A stretch of DNA of 64,000 bases from Natrinema amylolyticus_A (GCF_042678045.1 NZ_JBHUDI010000003.1:406895-470894), one strand, 5' to 3'; shown: positions 43,796 to 53,076, counted from the first letter of the stretch. The notes: generated from the sequence alone by a model not told the origin. A program made the numbers and translations.

Positions 43796-44282
43796 AAACG
43801 ACGACGCGGCCGGCGACCTCACCCACACCACTGACGAGGGCGACGTGCAGATGGTCGACGTCGGCGACAAACCGGACAGCAAGCGTCGTGCGGTCGCGGC
43901 CGGGGAGATCCGCCTCCAACAGTCGACGATCGAGGCCATCAGAGACGACGAAGTCGGCAAAGGCGACGTACTCGCGACCGCCCGTGTCGGGGCGATACAG
44001 GCCGTCAAGCACACGTGGGAAACGATCCCAATGTGCCATCAGATTCCGATCACGAACGTCGACACTGATTTCTCGCTCGCCGAGGATCGGATCGAGCTTC
44101 GGGTTGCCGTCGAGACCACTGGGAAGACGGGTTGTGAGATGGAAGCCCTCGAGGGCGTGACGACTGGTCTCAACGTTGTCTGGGACATGGTCAAAGCTGT
44201 CGAGAAAGACGATGCGGGTCAGTATCCCGATACGGGAATCGAGAACGTGCGCGTGCTTGCGAAAGAGAAAGAGCGAGCGTAG
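43788..44282 (+). CDS. moaC: cyclic pyranopterin monophosphate synthase MoaC
   Basis: A 164-residue enzyme of molybdopterin synthesis. Conserved features are the segment VDVGDKPDSKRRAVA near the start, the active-site region AVKHTWETIPMCHQIPIT, and GCEMEALEGVTTGLNVVWDMVKA with the catalytic residues. It overlaps the nnr stop by eight bases, and ATGs at 43785 and 43788 are both possible. No other moa gene is present in the window. Confidence 0.93.
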   Translation: MSENDDAAGDLTHTTDEGDVQMVDVGDKPDSKRRAVAAGEIRLQQSTIEAIRDDEVGKGDVLATARVGAIQAVKHTWETIPMCHQIPITNVDTDFSLAEDRIELRVAVETTGKTGCEMEALEGVTTGLNVVWDMVKAVEKDDAGQYPDTGIENVRVLAKEKERA

Positions 44283-44501
44283 CAGGGAAGACGATACTCC
44301 AGCCGCCGCTCGTGCCTGTGGCCTGCCTGATAGCGTGTAGATGCACGCTGTTATGAGGAGCTATTAAAACGAGATGCATGACAGTTGTGGTCGGCTTCGC
44401 TACCGAATATCTGAGTGCACTATCCAACCCACGAGAAGTATGATTGTTATACTCTATCAGTAAAAGGATTTACAATAGTGTCCTGATTTGAAATCAATGA
44501 G

Positions 44502-44663
44502 ATGCAACTAACGGACGACGCTGTCGGCTCTCCCGTGCTCGAGGCTCTCGAAGGAAACACTTGCACGTTCTGTGAGGAGGGCATCCTTCTGCAGGACAGC
44601 TACAAGGGAAAGCAGGCTGTGATCTGTGACAACTGTCACGTGCCGGGCGCACAGGTGTGGTAA
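44502..44663 (+). CDS. small zinc-finger protein, HVO_A0556-like
   Basis: A 53-residue protein with two CxxC pairs (CTFC near residue 21 and CDNC near residue 42) making a compact zinc site. The pattern resembles the haloarchaeal HVO_A0556 zinc-finger family. The ATG is at 44502 and the stop at 44661-44663; a TATA-like atttacaata lies about 30 bases upstream. Function is likely regulatory or nucleic-acid related, but not known. Confidence 0.65.
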   Translation: MQLTDDAVGSPVLEALEGNTCTFCEEGILLQDSYKGKQAVICDNCHVPGAQVW

Positions 44664-44835
44664 CCGCTCTGTTTGAAGCCGGTTGCAGACGCTTCGTGCG
44701 ACTGTGTTTCTGTCTCGAGACCCAGGTTGTGTCGTTTCTCGTACCAGTGTTCGCGTCCTGAAACTGACACAGTAGACACATATACGAAGATCAGACCGGA
44801 AAGACGTTTCGAGAGAGGCTAGTACTCGAGTCCGT

Positions 44836-45579
44836 CTACAGGTCCATTCCACCGTTGACGTCGATCACTTCGCCCGTCACGTACGACGAGTCCTCGCTCG
44901 CTAGGAACCGGACCACAGCAGCGATGTCCTCCACTTCGGCCAGCCGCTCGAGCGGGATCTCCGCGATGATCCGATCGAGTACGTGGTCCGGGACGCTGGT
45001 GACCATGTCAGTGGCCGTAAAGCCGGGGGCGACACAGTTGGCCGTCGAGCCACCCTGGGCGAACTCGAGGGCGATCGTCCGCGTGAACCCGAACATCCCA
45101 CTTTTCGCAGCGGCGTAGTTGGCCTGCCCGAAGTTCCCCTGTTTGCCGACGACGCTCGAGATGTTGATCAGCCGGCCCTCGTCGGCGTTCCAGATGTCGT
45201 CGTAGAACACCTGGGTACAGTTGAACATCCCGCCGAGGTTGACATCCATCACGCGGTCCCACTCCTCACGAGACATTTCGGTGAACTGCTTGTCGGCGGT
45301 GATACCGGCGTTGTTTACCAGCACGTCACACTGGCCGAAGGCCTCGTGGCAGACTTCGCGCATGTGCTCGACAGCTGCGCGGTCGGAGACATCGGCCTGG
45401 GCCGCGACGGCCGACCCGCCCGCCGATTCGATGGCGTCGACGGCCTCGTGTGCGTCCTCTTCCGACGATCGGTAGTTGATGACGACGTTCGCCCCCTCTT
45501 CACCGAGATATTCTGCGATTCCGCGACCGATGCCCCGTGCCGAGCCTGTGATCACACAGGTGCGACCATCCATAGACAT
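44836..45579 (-). CDS. phaB: acetoacetyl-CoA reductase PhaB (SDR family)
   Basis: A 247-residue short-chain dehydrogenase reducing 3-ketoacyl-CoA to (R)-3-hydroxyacyl-CoA for PHA synthesis. The NADPH site GSARGIGRG follows the first strand. The catalytic Ser is in INISSVVGKQGNFGQ and the Tyr-Lys pair in NYAAAKSG. ANCVAPGF closes the fold, with the C-terminal VTGEVIDVNGGMDL. Its place after the PHA synthase genes gives it the PhaB role rather than FabG, which archaea lack as a fatty-acid system. It has its own promoter. Confidence 0.88.
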   Translation of the reverse strand: MSMDGRTCVITGSARGIGRGIAEYLGEEGANVVINYRSSEEDAHEAVDAIESAGGSAVAAQADVSDRAAVEHMREVCHEAFGQCDVLVNNAGITADKQFTEMSREEWDRVMDVNLGGMFNCTQVFYDDIWNADEGRLINISSVVGKQGNFGQANYAAAKSGMFGFTRTIALEFAQGGSTANCVAPGFTATDMVTSVPDHVLDRIIAEIPLERLAEVEDIAAVVRFLASEDSSYVTGEVIDVNGGMDL

Positions 45580-45602
45580 AGTTCACATGTTCAATCCCGG
45601 AT

Positions 45603-45609
45603 GATAAAT
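45603..45609 (-). promoter_or_regulatory. TATA box of phaB
   Basis: On the minus strand, tatttatcat lies around 45601-45610, about 25 bases before the phaB ATG at 45579. This spacing predicts a leaderless transcript separate from phaRPEC. Confidence 0.5.
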
Positions 45610-45822
45610 AATGGCGTGTTATTAGTCAGTGATTTGATGATGAGAACAACCCAACGGAGAGGCGGTGGACACGCTCGCCTGTGCCCCCAAATCTGAGTAG
45701 TGACCTGGACAAGTTGTCGTCACTGTCCAGTTAAATCGGTACCGCAGACAAAGCGAGAATTCGCTCGAGCCGCCGTCGCTCGACGGCTCCTGTGACCGTG
45801 ACCGTAGGCCACCACCAGCTGC

Positions 45823-47436
45823 TTATCGCTCTTGAGCCTGTTCGATCCAGTCTTCGATCCGGCTCGGAGCGATGCCCGTTTCGGCGGCGAGGTCGGCGAC
45901 ATCTGCCTCCGCGAGTTGGTCGAACGTGTCGATACCGGCCGCGGAGAGATCCTCGGCGTATGCCTGGCCGACTCCGGTCAGATCCGTGAGATCGTCTGGT
46001 TCGGACTCGAGTTCCTCGTCCGTAACCTCCTCGACGACCTCCTCGTCGACGGTCATCTCGCCGGGCTCAGCGGGTTCTTCCTGAACGTCCGTTTCGCCGC
46101 GCTCGACGATCTCCTCGTCTGACCGGTCCTCGCCGTGGAGCTCGCTCGTCTCGGCGTCGAGGTCCGTCTCGGTACTGGAACTCGCCACGGAGTCGAGATC
46201 CGTCTGGGCACTGCTCTCGGAACTCGTCTCGACGCTCGAGCCACCGTTGGTGAGATCCACTGTGCCGGACTCGTCGCCTGCGACATCTTCGGCGAGGGTG
46301 GCGTCTTCGCCCTCTACCTCTGGTGTTTCCGGCTCAGCGCTTTCTTCCGTGCCATCCGAGCGCGCTTCGAACCAGTCGCAGACCTGCGGCCACAGTTCCT
46401 CGTGGCTTCGCGAGGAGACGGACATGCCGATGTGTCCTGTCGCGAACTCGAGGATCTCGGTGTCATCCGAGGCGATCTTCTCGTTGAACGGTTTGGAAGC
46501 CCCTGGCGGGATGAGGTGATCGTACTCGGCAACGATCTGGAGGACGGGCATGTCGATGTTGGTGATATCGACGTGCTCGCCGCCCAGTTCGAGTTCGTTC
46601 TTATACAACTTGTTCTCCTGGTAGATGTCGTTGATGAACTCCTCGTAGGCGACGCCGGCGACGTCGATCCCTTCGTCGAGCCAGCGTTCCATCCGGGCGA
46701 AGTTCTCGACGAAGTCTTCGTCCTCGACGTTGTCGTAGAACCGGACGTACTTCGTCACGTTGTTCGCGACGGGGTCCATCAGCGCGAAGCCGATATCCAA
46801 GAACTCCGCCGGGACGTTGTCGAACGTCTCGGTGACCCGCTCGGGATCGTAGTAGTCTTCGGCACCCCAGAGTTCGAGGACGCCACCGTCGCCCGCAAAG
46901 CAAAGACCGGCGGCCATCAGGGAGAGGTTCTTGACCTTTTCGGGGTGCAATGCGGCGTACATCGCCGACATCGTCCCGCCCATGCAGTAGCCGAGGATGT
47001 TGATCGCGTCCTGGCCGGAGCGCTCGCGGACGACGTCAGTACAGTTGTCGATATACCGGTTGACGTAGTCGTCGAGCGAGAGCTGTCGATCCAGCTTGGA
47101 TGGTTCGCCCCAGTCGATCAGGTAGACGTCGAAGCCGGCCTCGAGCAGCGTTTGCACCACGGAACGGTCGGGCTGGAGGTCGAGGATGTACGGCTTGTTG
47201 ATCAGCGCGTAGACGACGAGGATCGGAATGTCGTGTTGCTCCTCGGTCTTCGGTTCGTAGTGGAGGAGCCGGAGTTTGTTCTCCTCGTAGACGACCTCGC
47301 TTGGCGTCTGGCCAACCTCGACGTTCTCGAGCGTCTCGGTGCGCTCGGGTGCGACCTGGCTCTTCTCGGCCAGGTTGGCGGTCGCCTCCCAGGCCTGTCG
47401 CTGCATTTCCAGCGCGGTTGCGTACGGGTTCTTCAT
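45823..47436 (-). CDS. phaC: class III PHA synthase PhaC with HhH-tipped C-terminal extension
   Basis: A 537-residue synthase polymerising hydroxyacyl-CoA. The alpha/beta-hydrolase core ends near residue 365. It contains the lipase-like box GYCMGG (nucleophile Cys151), the Asp in VAEYDHLIPP and the His in TGHIGMSV. After it comes an acidic low-complexity linker of about 100 residues, then a helix-hairpin-helix-like domain (LTDLTGVGQAYAEDLSAAGI, then ADLAAETGIAPSRIEDWI). Bacterial class III PhaC is about 355 residues; the extension is a haloarchaeal feature. It overlaps phaE by four bases, its obligate partner. Confidence 0.92.
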   Translation of the reverse strand: MKNPYATALEMQRQAWEATANLAEKSQVAPERTETLENVEVGQTPSEVVYEENKLRLLHYEPKTEEQHDIPILVVYALINKPYILDLQPDRSVVQTLLEAGFDVYLIDWGEPSKLDRQLSLDDYVNRYIDNCTDVVRERSGQDAINILGYCMGGTMSAMYAALHPEKVKNLSLMAAGLCFAGDGGVLELWGAEDYYDPERVTETFDNVPAEFLDIGFALMDPVANNVTKYVRFYDNVEDEDFVENFARMERWLDEGIDVAGVAYEEFINDIYQENKLYKNELELGGEHVDITNIDMPVLQIVAEYDHLIPPGASKPFNEKIASDDTEILEFATGHIGMSVSSRSHEELWPQVCDWFEARSDGTEESAEPETPEVEGEDATLAEDVAGDESGTVDLTNGGSSVETSSESSAQTDLDSVASSSTETDLDAETSELHGEDRSDEEIVERGETDVQEEPAEPGEMTVDEEVVEEVTDEELESEPDDLTDLTGVGQAYAEDLSAAGIDTFDQLAEADVADLAAETGIAPSRIEDWIEQAQER

Positions 47437-47978
47437 TGCTCGTCTAGGTGCTCGAGGACGCGGTCGAGTTTCTCCTCGACTGCGTGCTGGCGGCGCTCGA
47501 GTTCGACGAGGCGGTCGCCGATTTCGACGACGTCGTTTTCGGTCGCAAAACCAAGCGACCGGAGCGTCTCCTGGGAGGCCTCGTCGGCCTGCTGCTGGAG
47601 TTCGAGGACGTCACCGACGGTCTCGCCGGTCATCTTCGCGAAGGCGGTCGTCGACATGACGTCTTTGAACGCCTCGTTGGCCGTGTTGAGCCAGATGTCG
47701 CGGAACTCATCGACGTCGACGTCTTCGCCTTCGAGCTGGTCGTTCATGCGATCGACCATCTGCTGGGAGGCGTTCATCCACGTCTCGTAGGCGCGGGCAT
47801 AGCCCTCGACGCCGTCTGAGAGTTCGGTGTCCTCGCTTACCTCACCGACGGTCTCGGACCAGCTCTCGACGAACTGTGCCTGGGCTTCCATGTTGTCCTC
47901 GAGCGCCTCGAGGAACTGTTCGTTCCACTGTTCGACGAACGCGTTCCAGTTCTGTGTCTGGGGCTGTGAATCTGTCAT
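47433..47978 (-). CDS. phaE: PHA synthase subunit PhaE
   Basis: A 181-residue helical subunit of class III PHA synthase. It starts with a Trp-rich segment (WNAFVEQWNEQFLEALEDN) and ends in a long coiled coil with heptad-like leucines. DIWLNTANEAFKDVMST matches haloarchaeal PhaE. It is shorter than bacterial PhaE, as known for haloarchaea. Confidence 0.88.
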   Translation of the reverse strand: MTDSQPQTQNWNAFVEQWNEQFLEALEDNMEAQAQFVESWSETVGEVSEDTELSDGVEGYARAYETWMNASQQMVDRMNDQLEGEDVDVDEFRDIWLNTANEAFKDVMSTTAFAKMTGETVGDVLELQQQADEASQETLRSLGFATENDVVEIGDRLVELERRQHAVEEKLDRVLEHLDEQ

Positions 47979-48028
47979 TGGGATAAAATTGGGGATCGAC
48001 TACCAAAAGGCTAGGCCCGGCCGACGGT

Positions 48029-48514
48029 CTACGCCGAGGCGTCGAACTCGTCGGTGGCCGCTTCGACGTTCTCTGCGACGGTGCTGACGTTCTCCTCGAC
48101 CTGCTCGTGAGCCTCGAGGGCGGCGTCAAACGACGTATCGACGACCTCGGTGTAGCTCTGGGCGAACTCCTCGTAGGCGACTTCCGACTCCTCGAGCGCG
48201 TCGAGCATCGCGTCGATCGACTGCGACTGGGCCTCGGTGGCCGAGTCGACGCCTTCGTCGACGAGTTCGCGGAGTTCGTCGAAGTCGGCTGCGTCCTCGG
48301 GCATCGAGGCCTCGAGGGCGTCGAAGTAGGCGTGGACGGCGCCTTTGGTCAGTTCTGCGTTGGATTCGAACAGCGAGCCCGACGTTTCGACGGCGTCGGC
48401 GAAGACGCTGATCGACGTCTGTTGTGCCTCGAGGGCATCGTGGGTGAACGACTGGCTCTGTTCGAGTGCGGTGCGCTGTGCGTTGAATACTGCGGTGAGT
48501 GGGTTCTGAGTCAT
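48029..48514 (-). CDS. phaP: phasin PhaP
   Basis: A 161-residue, almost wholly helical, very acidic protein with amphipathic heptads, a poly(3-hydroxyalkanoate) granule coat protein. It opens with MTQNPLTAVFNAQRTALEQSQS. Its place between the AbrB-type regulator and phaE matches the haloarchaeal phaRP-phaEC arrangement. Confidence 0.82.
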   Translation of the reverse strand: MTQNPLTAVFNAQRTALEQSQSFTHDALEAQQTSISVFADAVETSGSLFESNAELTKGAVHAYFDALEASMPEDAADFDELRELVDEGVDSATEAQSQSIDAMLDALEESEVAYEEFAQSYTEVVDTSFDAALEAHEQVEENVSTVAENVEAATDEFDASA

Positions 48515-48516
48515 GA

Positions 48517-48831
48517 TTAATCTTCTCGGTTGCGTTTGACGGGGACGACGATAGTCTGGACGATATCGCCCTCTTCAATGTCGAGGGCCTCCCGTTCGGG
48601 GCCGGGAATGCTGATCCGACCGCCGCTCTGGACGCGGGCTTTGAACGTCGCCGTGCCCATGTTCATCGGCCCGAAAGCCGACGTGTTCTCGAGCGGGTTC
48701 GCCGACGTGGCCTGCAGCAACTGTTTCATCATCTCCTGCTGGGATTCAGCGACCTGTTCGCCTGCTTCCTGCATTTGCTCGGTAAACATCGAGGGTGGGA
48801 ACCAGAGCGATCGGTCGGAGTCGTCCGTCAT
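48517..48831 (-). CDS. phaR: AbrB-type PHA regulator PhaR
   Basis: A 104-residue protein. The first 55 residues are helical. Residues about 60-104 form a swapped-hairpin AbrB/MazE domain (TFKARVQSGGRISIPGPEREALDIEEGDIV). In Haloferax mediterranei a protein of this layout binds DNA and granules and represses phaRP. Here it lies two bases before phaP. The ATG is at 48831; the in-frame TTG just before it is not needed. Confidence 0.83.
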   Translation of the reverse strand: MTDDSDRSLWFPPSMFTEQMQEAGEQVAESQQEMMKQLLQATSANPLENTSAFGPMNMGTATFKARVQSGGRISIPGPEREALDIEEGDIVQTIVVPVKRNRED

Positions 48832-48854
48832 CAACAGTGAGTTGGATCGCGGAC

Positions 48855-48863
48855 ATAATAAGC
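48855..48863 (-). promoter_or_regulatory. TATA box of the phaRPEC operon
   Basis: On the minus strand, cttattatg lies about 25 bases before the phaR ATG at 48831, giving a leaderless transcript. On the other strand a TATA-like catata near 49068-49076 serves phaJ at 49098, so both PHA units start from one 260-base region. Confidence 0.5.
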
Positions 48864-49097
48864 CTTTCCACTAGATACCATCTGATGGCAAGAGATGGTA
48901 GATTCAGTATAGTAACCCCGATCTATTACGATGAGAGACGGCGGTCACGACTAATCAGCTGATATGATAGCGCCCCCTGTAAGTTGAGATTTACAGGAAG
49001 AGCGTCGCTAAGTCCCAGTTACTGTGATTTTCCGTCAGAAAATGAGACTTGTAACAGCCAAAGAAGTCATATAGCCGCCACACTTAGCCGCTTATAG

Positions 49098-49736
49098 ATG
49101 TCCCACCAGAACGCGGGTGAAGACAACCTTGCGGCCATGACCGACGCGTGGTCGGCGATGACGCGAGGCTTCCTTCGAACGGCGACCGCGGCGAATCGTG
49201 CTGCCGTCTCTGCAATGCTCCCGTCGACCAACGAGAGTAACGGCACGGAAGCGGGGCGAATCGCTCCGTCGATCCCGTCGATCGATTACTCCGATCTCGA
49301 CTGGGAGTTCGAGCGAACCGTCAACGATCCAGCTCACATCAACGTCGGTGACACCGTCACCTTCGAGAAGGCGCTCTCCGACGAGGACATCCGGGCGTTC
49401 GCCGCCGTCAGCGGCGACACGAACCGGCTCCACCTCGACGACGAGTTCGCATCCGAGACCCGGTTTGGCGAACGCATCGTCCACGGAACGCTCGTCTCCG
49501 GGCTCATCAGTGCTGCCCTCGCACGGCTTCCCGGACTCACGATCTACCTCTCACAGGACCTCGAGTTCAGCGGCCCCGTCGGCATCGGCGACCGTGTCTC
49601 GGCGCGCGTCGAAGTCGTCGAGAGCCTCGGGAACGACCAGTACCGGCTCGAGACGATCGTTCGGGACGAGGACGACGACGCGACCGTAATCAACGGCGAG
49701 GCCGTCGTCCTGATCGACGACCTGCCTGCCGAGTAA
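49098..49736 (+). CDS. phaJ: MaoC-like (R)-specific enoyl-CoA hydratase (PhaJ-type)
   Basis: A 212-residue protein with a hot-dog fold in the last 140 residues. The hydratase-2 motif is intact: SGDTNRLHLDDEFA, then RFGERIVHG, holding the catalytic Asp and His. The product is (R)-3-hydroxyacyl-CoA, the PhaC substrate. The N-terminal 70 residues are a helical extension not found in small bacterial PhaJ. Its divergence from phaRPEC fits a role in PHA supply from fatty-acid breakdown. Confidence 0.82.
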   Translation: MSHQNAGEDNLAAMTDAWSAMTRGFLRTATAANRAAVSAMLPSTNESNGTEAGRIAPSIPSIDYSDLDWEFERTVNDPAHINVGDTVTFEKALSDEDIRAFAAVSGDTNRLHLDDEFASETRFGERIVHGTLVSGLISAALARLPGLTIYLSQDLEFSGPVGIGDRVSARVEVVESLGNDQYRLETIVRDEDDDATVINGEAVVLIDDLPAE

Positions 49737-49881
49737 CGCACCTCGGTCGAAGGACGAGATCGCTCGCTGCGTACCACAGCCGCTTCTGTCTCCACATGAC
49801 AGCCGCGTTCAATGGTGCAAGGACTGTCACGATGCTGCCCGAGTCTTCGAGACTAAGTAGCTCCTCGCGGAACCTAGCCAT

Positions 49882-51273
49882 ATGACCCTTTTCGGAACTG
49901 CAGGAATTCGCGGCCCGGTCGAGGACGTCACACCCTCGCTCGCGCTCGCCGTCGGTCAAGCCGCCGGCGAGCCCGGCCAAACGTTCGTCGTCGGTCGCGA
50001 CGGTCGAGAGACGGGACCGGCGCTCGCGGCGGCGATGGAAGCCGGCCTCGAGAGCGCCGGGGCCGACGTCCGCCGCCTCGGACAGGTACCGACACCCGCG
50101 CTCGCTTTCGCCTCGCGTGGCCGACGCGGCGTGATGCTCACCGCCAGCCACAACCCGCCCACGGATAACGGCATCAAACTCTTCGTCGACGGCGTCGAGT
50201 ACGACAGCGACGCGGAACGACTGATCGACGACCGCATCACGAGCGAAGACTCTCGACTCGCTCGCTGGGAGGAGTGGGGCGACTCCGAGCAACTCGGGGT
50301 GCTCGAGCAGTATCGCGACGCGGTCGGCAACTACGTCCGCGAGCGGTTCGCTGATCAGCCCGATGGGAATGCGACCGTGAGCACGCCACTCGAAGGCCTT
50401 CGAATCGCCGTCGACTGCGGGAACGGCGTGGGTGCGCTGGCGACGCCACAGGTCCTCGAGCGACTCGGCGCGACCGTCGTTGCGATCAACGCATCCGTCG
50501 ACGGCCACTTCCCCGGTCGCGAGAGCAAGCCGACGCCGGAGACGCTAACGGAGTTCAGTGAGTTCCTCGCAAACGCTGACTTCGACCTCGGGCTGGCCCA
50601 CGACGGCGACGCCGACCGTCTCGTCGTCCTCGGTCCCGACGGCGACGTGATCCACGAGGACACGATCCTCGCCGTCGTCGCGGCCCACTACACAGCTGAC
50701 AGCGACGCCGGCGATCCAGTCGTCGTCACGACGCCCAACGCCTCGGCACGCATCGACGAGCGGGTCCGAGTGGCTGGCGGCCGAGTCGAACGCGTCCAGC
50801 TGGGGGTGCTTCACGAGGGGATCGCCAGAGAACGCGAACAGGGGACGGAAGACACCGAGATCGTCTTCGCCGCCGAACCCTGGAAACACATCCACACCGC
50901 GTTCGGCGGCTGGATCGACGGCGTCGTAAGCGCTGCCGTCGTCGCTGCGCTCGTCGCCGACGCCGGCGACACGGCGACGCTCCGCGAGCCGGTCACTGAA
51001 CGTCCCTACCGGAAGGTCAGCGTCAACTGTCCGGACGCGGCCAAAGCCGACGCGATGGCCGCCCTCGAGACGACCCTCCCCGATGCGTTTCCAGGTGCAG
51101 CGGTCGACACGGAGTACGGCATCCGCCTCGAGTTCGACGACGCCTCGTGGCTGCTCGTCCGACCCAGCGGCACGGAGCCGTACATCCGCCTGTATGCGGA
51201 AAGCGAGTCCGTCGACGACCTCGTTTCAAAGGCGCGGTCGGTTATCGAGACGGCGATCGAGCAGAGTCAGTAG
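49882..51273 (+). CDS. glmM: phosphohexomutase family protein (GlmM / phosphopentomutase-like)
   Basis: A 463-residue alpha-D-phosphohexomutase superfamily enzyme. The phosphoserine loop is TASHNPPTDNG (Ser near residue 91), the metal loop HDGDADR, and the phosphate-binding loop RPSGTEPYIRLY. The sugar loop reads EPWKHI rather than the usual GEQSGH or GEMSGH. It is labelled GlmM by family, but its neighbours are cytidine deaminase and uridine phosphorylase. A phosphopentomutase role in haloarchaeal nucleoside degradation is therefore plausible. Confidence 0.8.
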   Translation: MTLFGTAGIRGPVEDVTPSLALAVGQAAGEPGQTFVVGRDGRETGPALAAAMEAGLESAGADVRRLGQVPTPALAFASRGRRGVMLTASHNPPTDNGIKLFVDGVEYDSDAERLIDDRITSEDSRLARWEEWGDSEQLGVLEQYRDAVGNYVRERFADQPDGNATVSTPLEGLRIAVDCGNGVGALATPQVLERLGATVVAINASVDGHFPGRESKPTPETLTEFSEFLANADFDLGLAHDGDADRLVVLGPDGDVIHEDTILAVVAAHYTADSDAGDPVVVTTPNASARIDERVRVAGGRVERVQLGVLHEGIAREREQGTEDTEIVFAAEPWKHIHTAFGGWIDGVVSAAVVAALVADAGDTATLREPVTERPYRKVSVNCPDAAKADAMAALETTLPDAFPGAAVDTEYGIRLEFDDASWLLVRPSGTEPYIRLYAESESVDDLVSKARSVIETAIEQSQ

Positions 51274-51316
51274 GGAGTCGATATCCTTTGGTGGCCACTG
51301 ATCGAACCCATCGTCT

Positions 51317-51709
51317 ATGGACGACCTTATCCAGGCCGCTCGCGACGTCCAGGACCGCGCACACGTCCCCTACTCCGAGTATCGAGTCGGTGCCGCCCTG
51401 GAGACCGAAGACGGCGACGTTTTCGTCGGCTGTAACCTCGAGAACGCCAACTTCAGCAACAGCCTTCACGCCGAGGAGGTCGCGATCGCGGAGGCCGTCA
51501 AGAAGGGTCACCGGGAGTTCACACGGCTCGCGGTGAGTTCGGATCGCCGCGACGGTGTCACTCCCTGTGGGATGTGCCGGCAGACCCTCGCGGAGTTCTG
51601 TGATGACGACCTCGTCGTAGTTTGCGACGAAGGCGAAGACGAATCACCGACGGAGTATACGCTAGGCGAACTGCTGCCGAATACGATCTCGCAGGAGACA
51701 CTCGAATAG
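51317..51709 (+). CDS. cdd: cytidine deaminase
   Basis: A 130-residue zinc enzyme turning cytidine into uridine. The zinc ligands are Cys52-type HAEEVAIAEA (His-Ala-Glu with the proton-shuttling Glu) and PCGMC. NLENANFS binds the ribose. It starts 43 bases after the mutase gene on the same strand, suggesting one transcript for nucleoside use. Confidence 0.93.
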   Translation: MDDLIQAARDVQDRAHVPYSEYRVGAALETEDGDVFVGCNLENANFSNSLHAEEVAIAEAVKKGHREFTRLAVSSDRRDGVTPCGMCRQTLAEFCDDDLVVVCDEGEDESPTEYTLGELLPNTISQETLE

Positions 51710-51723
51710 TAGGAATCGAATCG

Positions 51724-52158
51724 CTACGAGAGCAGTTCCTCGAGTTGCTCCCGAAGAATCGTCCGGTGACACCGCTTTTTCTCGGTGTTTTCGTAACAGA
51801 CCAGCGCCAGCGATTCGCCCGACTTCAGCCGGTCTTCGAGCTCTGACAGCACCGCTTGTGCGTCGGCCGACTCCTCGAGATACGCCCGATACGCCGCGCC
51901 GAACCCGACCTGATCCCACGCGGCGTTGTGCGCACCTTCCTCACAGAGGCCCTGCATTTTCATGTCTTCCTCGGCGTCGTGAAACGCCTCGAGTAGGTCG
52001 GTCGGCGGACCGAGTTCGGGCTGATTCTCGTCGACGGCCGCGTGAAACCACCCGGTCGGTCGCCGAACGACGCCGACACGGGTTGCGTCCGGCGGCAGGT
52101 CCGCCAGCCCGTGTTGAATTGCGGCGACGTACGTGTCTGTGAGTTTTTCCCATGTCAT
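51724..52158 (-). CDS. DUF488-like protein
   Basis: A 144-residue protein that ends with LALVCYENTEKKRCHRTIL. This matches the DUF488 core motif, in which a conserved Cys and a later CHR/CHW segment suggest a phosphate- or nucleotide-binding site. The first half (VGVVRRPTGWFHAAVDENQPELGPP) is typical of haloarchaeal members. Function unknown. It sits between cdd and udp on the opposite strand. Confidence 0.7.
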   Translation of the reverse strand: MTWEKLTDTYVAAIQHGLADLPPDATRVGVVRRPTGWFHAAVDENQPELGPPTDLLEAFHDAEEDMKMQGLCEEGAHNAAWDQVGFGAAYRAYLEESADAQAVLSELEDRLKSGESLALVCYENTEKKRCHRTILREQLEELLS

Positions 52159-52217
52159 AGCGTGGCTCTATTCGTCCTGCAGTTATATACCGTGACGGAT
52201 TGAATCGTCGCTATTCA

Positions 52218-53039
52218 ATGGCTCGCGACAGTGAAGACCCGAACGCTGACGTCCAGTACCATCTCGAGGTCGGCCCCGACGACGTGGCAGACACCGTCTT
52301 GTTGCCAGGCAATCCCGAACGGCTCGAGACGATCGTCGATTTCTGGGATGACCACGAGATTCGAGGGCATCACCGCGAGTACCGGACGGCGACGGGAACG
52401 TACGAAGAAACGCCGATTTCGGTCACCTCGACAGGGATCGGCAGCCCCTCTGCTGCGATCGCCGTCGAGGAGCTGGCACGTGTCGGCGTCGAGACGTTCA
52501 TCCGCGTCGGCTCGTGTGGGGCGATCCAGCCGGAGATGGCCGTCGGCGACCTGGTGATCACGACCGGCGCGGTCCGTCAGGAGGGAACCAGCGACGAGTA
52601 CGTCCGCGAGGACTACCCGGCCACCGCGGATTACGAGGTCGTTTCCGCGCTCGTCGCCGCCGCCGAACGACTCGGCTACGACTACCACACTGGCGTGACG
52701 ATGAGCGCGGATTCGTTCTACGCCGGCCAGGGTCGGCCCGGCTTCGACGGGTTCGAGGCCGCCGGGTCCACCGAACTGGTCGACGACCTCAAAGCGGCGA
52801 ACGTCAAAAACATCGAGATGGAGGCGAGCGCCATCCTGACGCTCGCGAACCTGTACGGCCTTCGGGCAGGCGCGGTCTGTACCGTCTACGCCAACCGCGA
52901 AACCGGCGAGTTTCGAACCGAAGGAGAGGCCCGCGCCGCCGAAACCGCGACGCTCGCAACCCACCTCCTGGCAAAGATGGACGCGGTCAAACGCGAGGCC
53001 GGCGTCGACCGCTGGCACGCCGGCCTCTCGCTCGAGTAG
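52218..53039 (+). CDS. udp: uridine phosphorylase
   Basis: A 273-residue PNP-UDP family enzyme that cleaves uridine with phosphate to uracil and ribose 1-phosphate. Typical motifs are LLPGNPERLE, TGIGSPSAAIAVEEL, FIRVGSCGAIQ and the substrate segment KNIEMEASAI. The ATG at 52218 is preferred to a TTG at 52200. With cdd and the mutase it forms a pyrimidine nucleoside breakdown set. Confidence 0.9.
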   Translation: MARDSEDPNADVQYHLEVGPDDVADTVLLPGNPERLETIVDFWDDHEIRGHHREYRTATGTYEETPISVTSTGIGSPSAAIAVEELARVGVETFIRVGSCGAIQPEMAVGDLVITTGAVRQEGTSDEYVREDYPATADYEVVSALVAAAERLGYDYHTGVTMSADSFYAGQGRPGFDGFEAAGSTELVDDLKAANVKNIEMEASAILTLANLYGLRAGAVCTVYANRETGEFRTEGEARAAETATLATHLLAKMDAVKREAGVDRWHAGLSLE

Positions 53040-53076
53040 CCCGAACGACTCGTCCTCGTCCCCATCGGTTCCGGGA

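Noticed and set aside
46135..47790. Open frame of 551 codons on the plus strand
   Set aside because: Antisense to phaC and phaE, whose motifs are complete.
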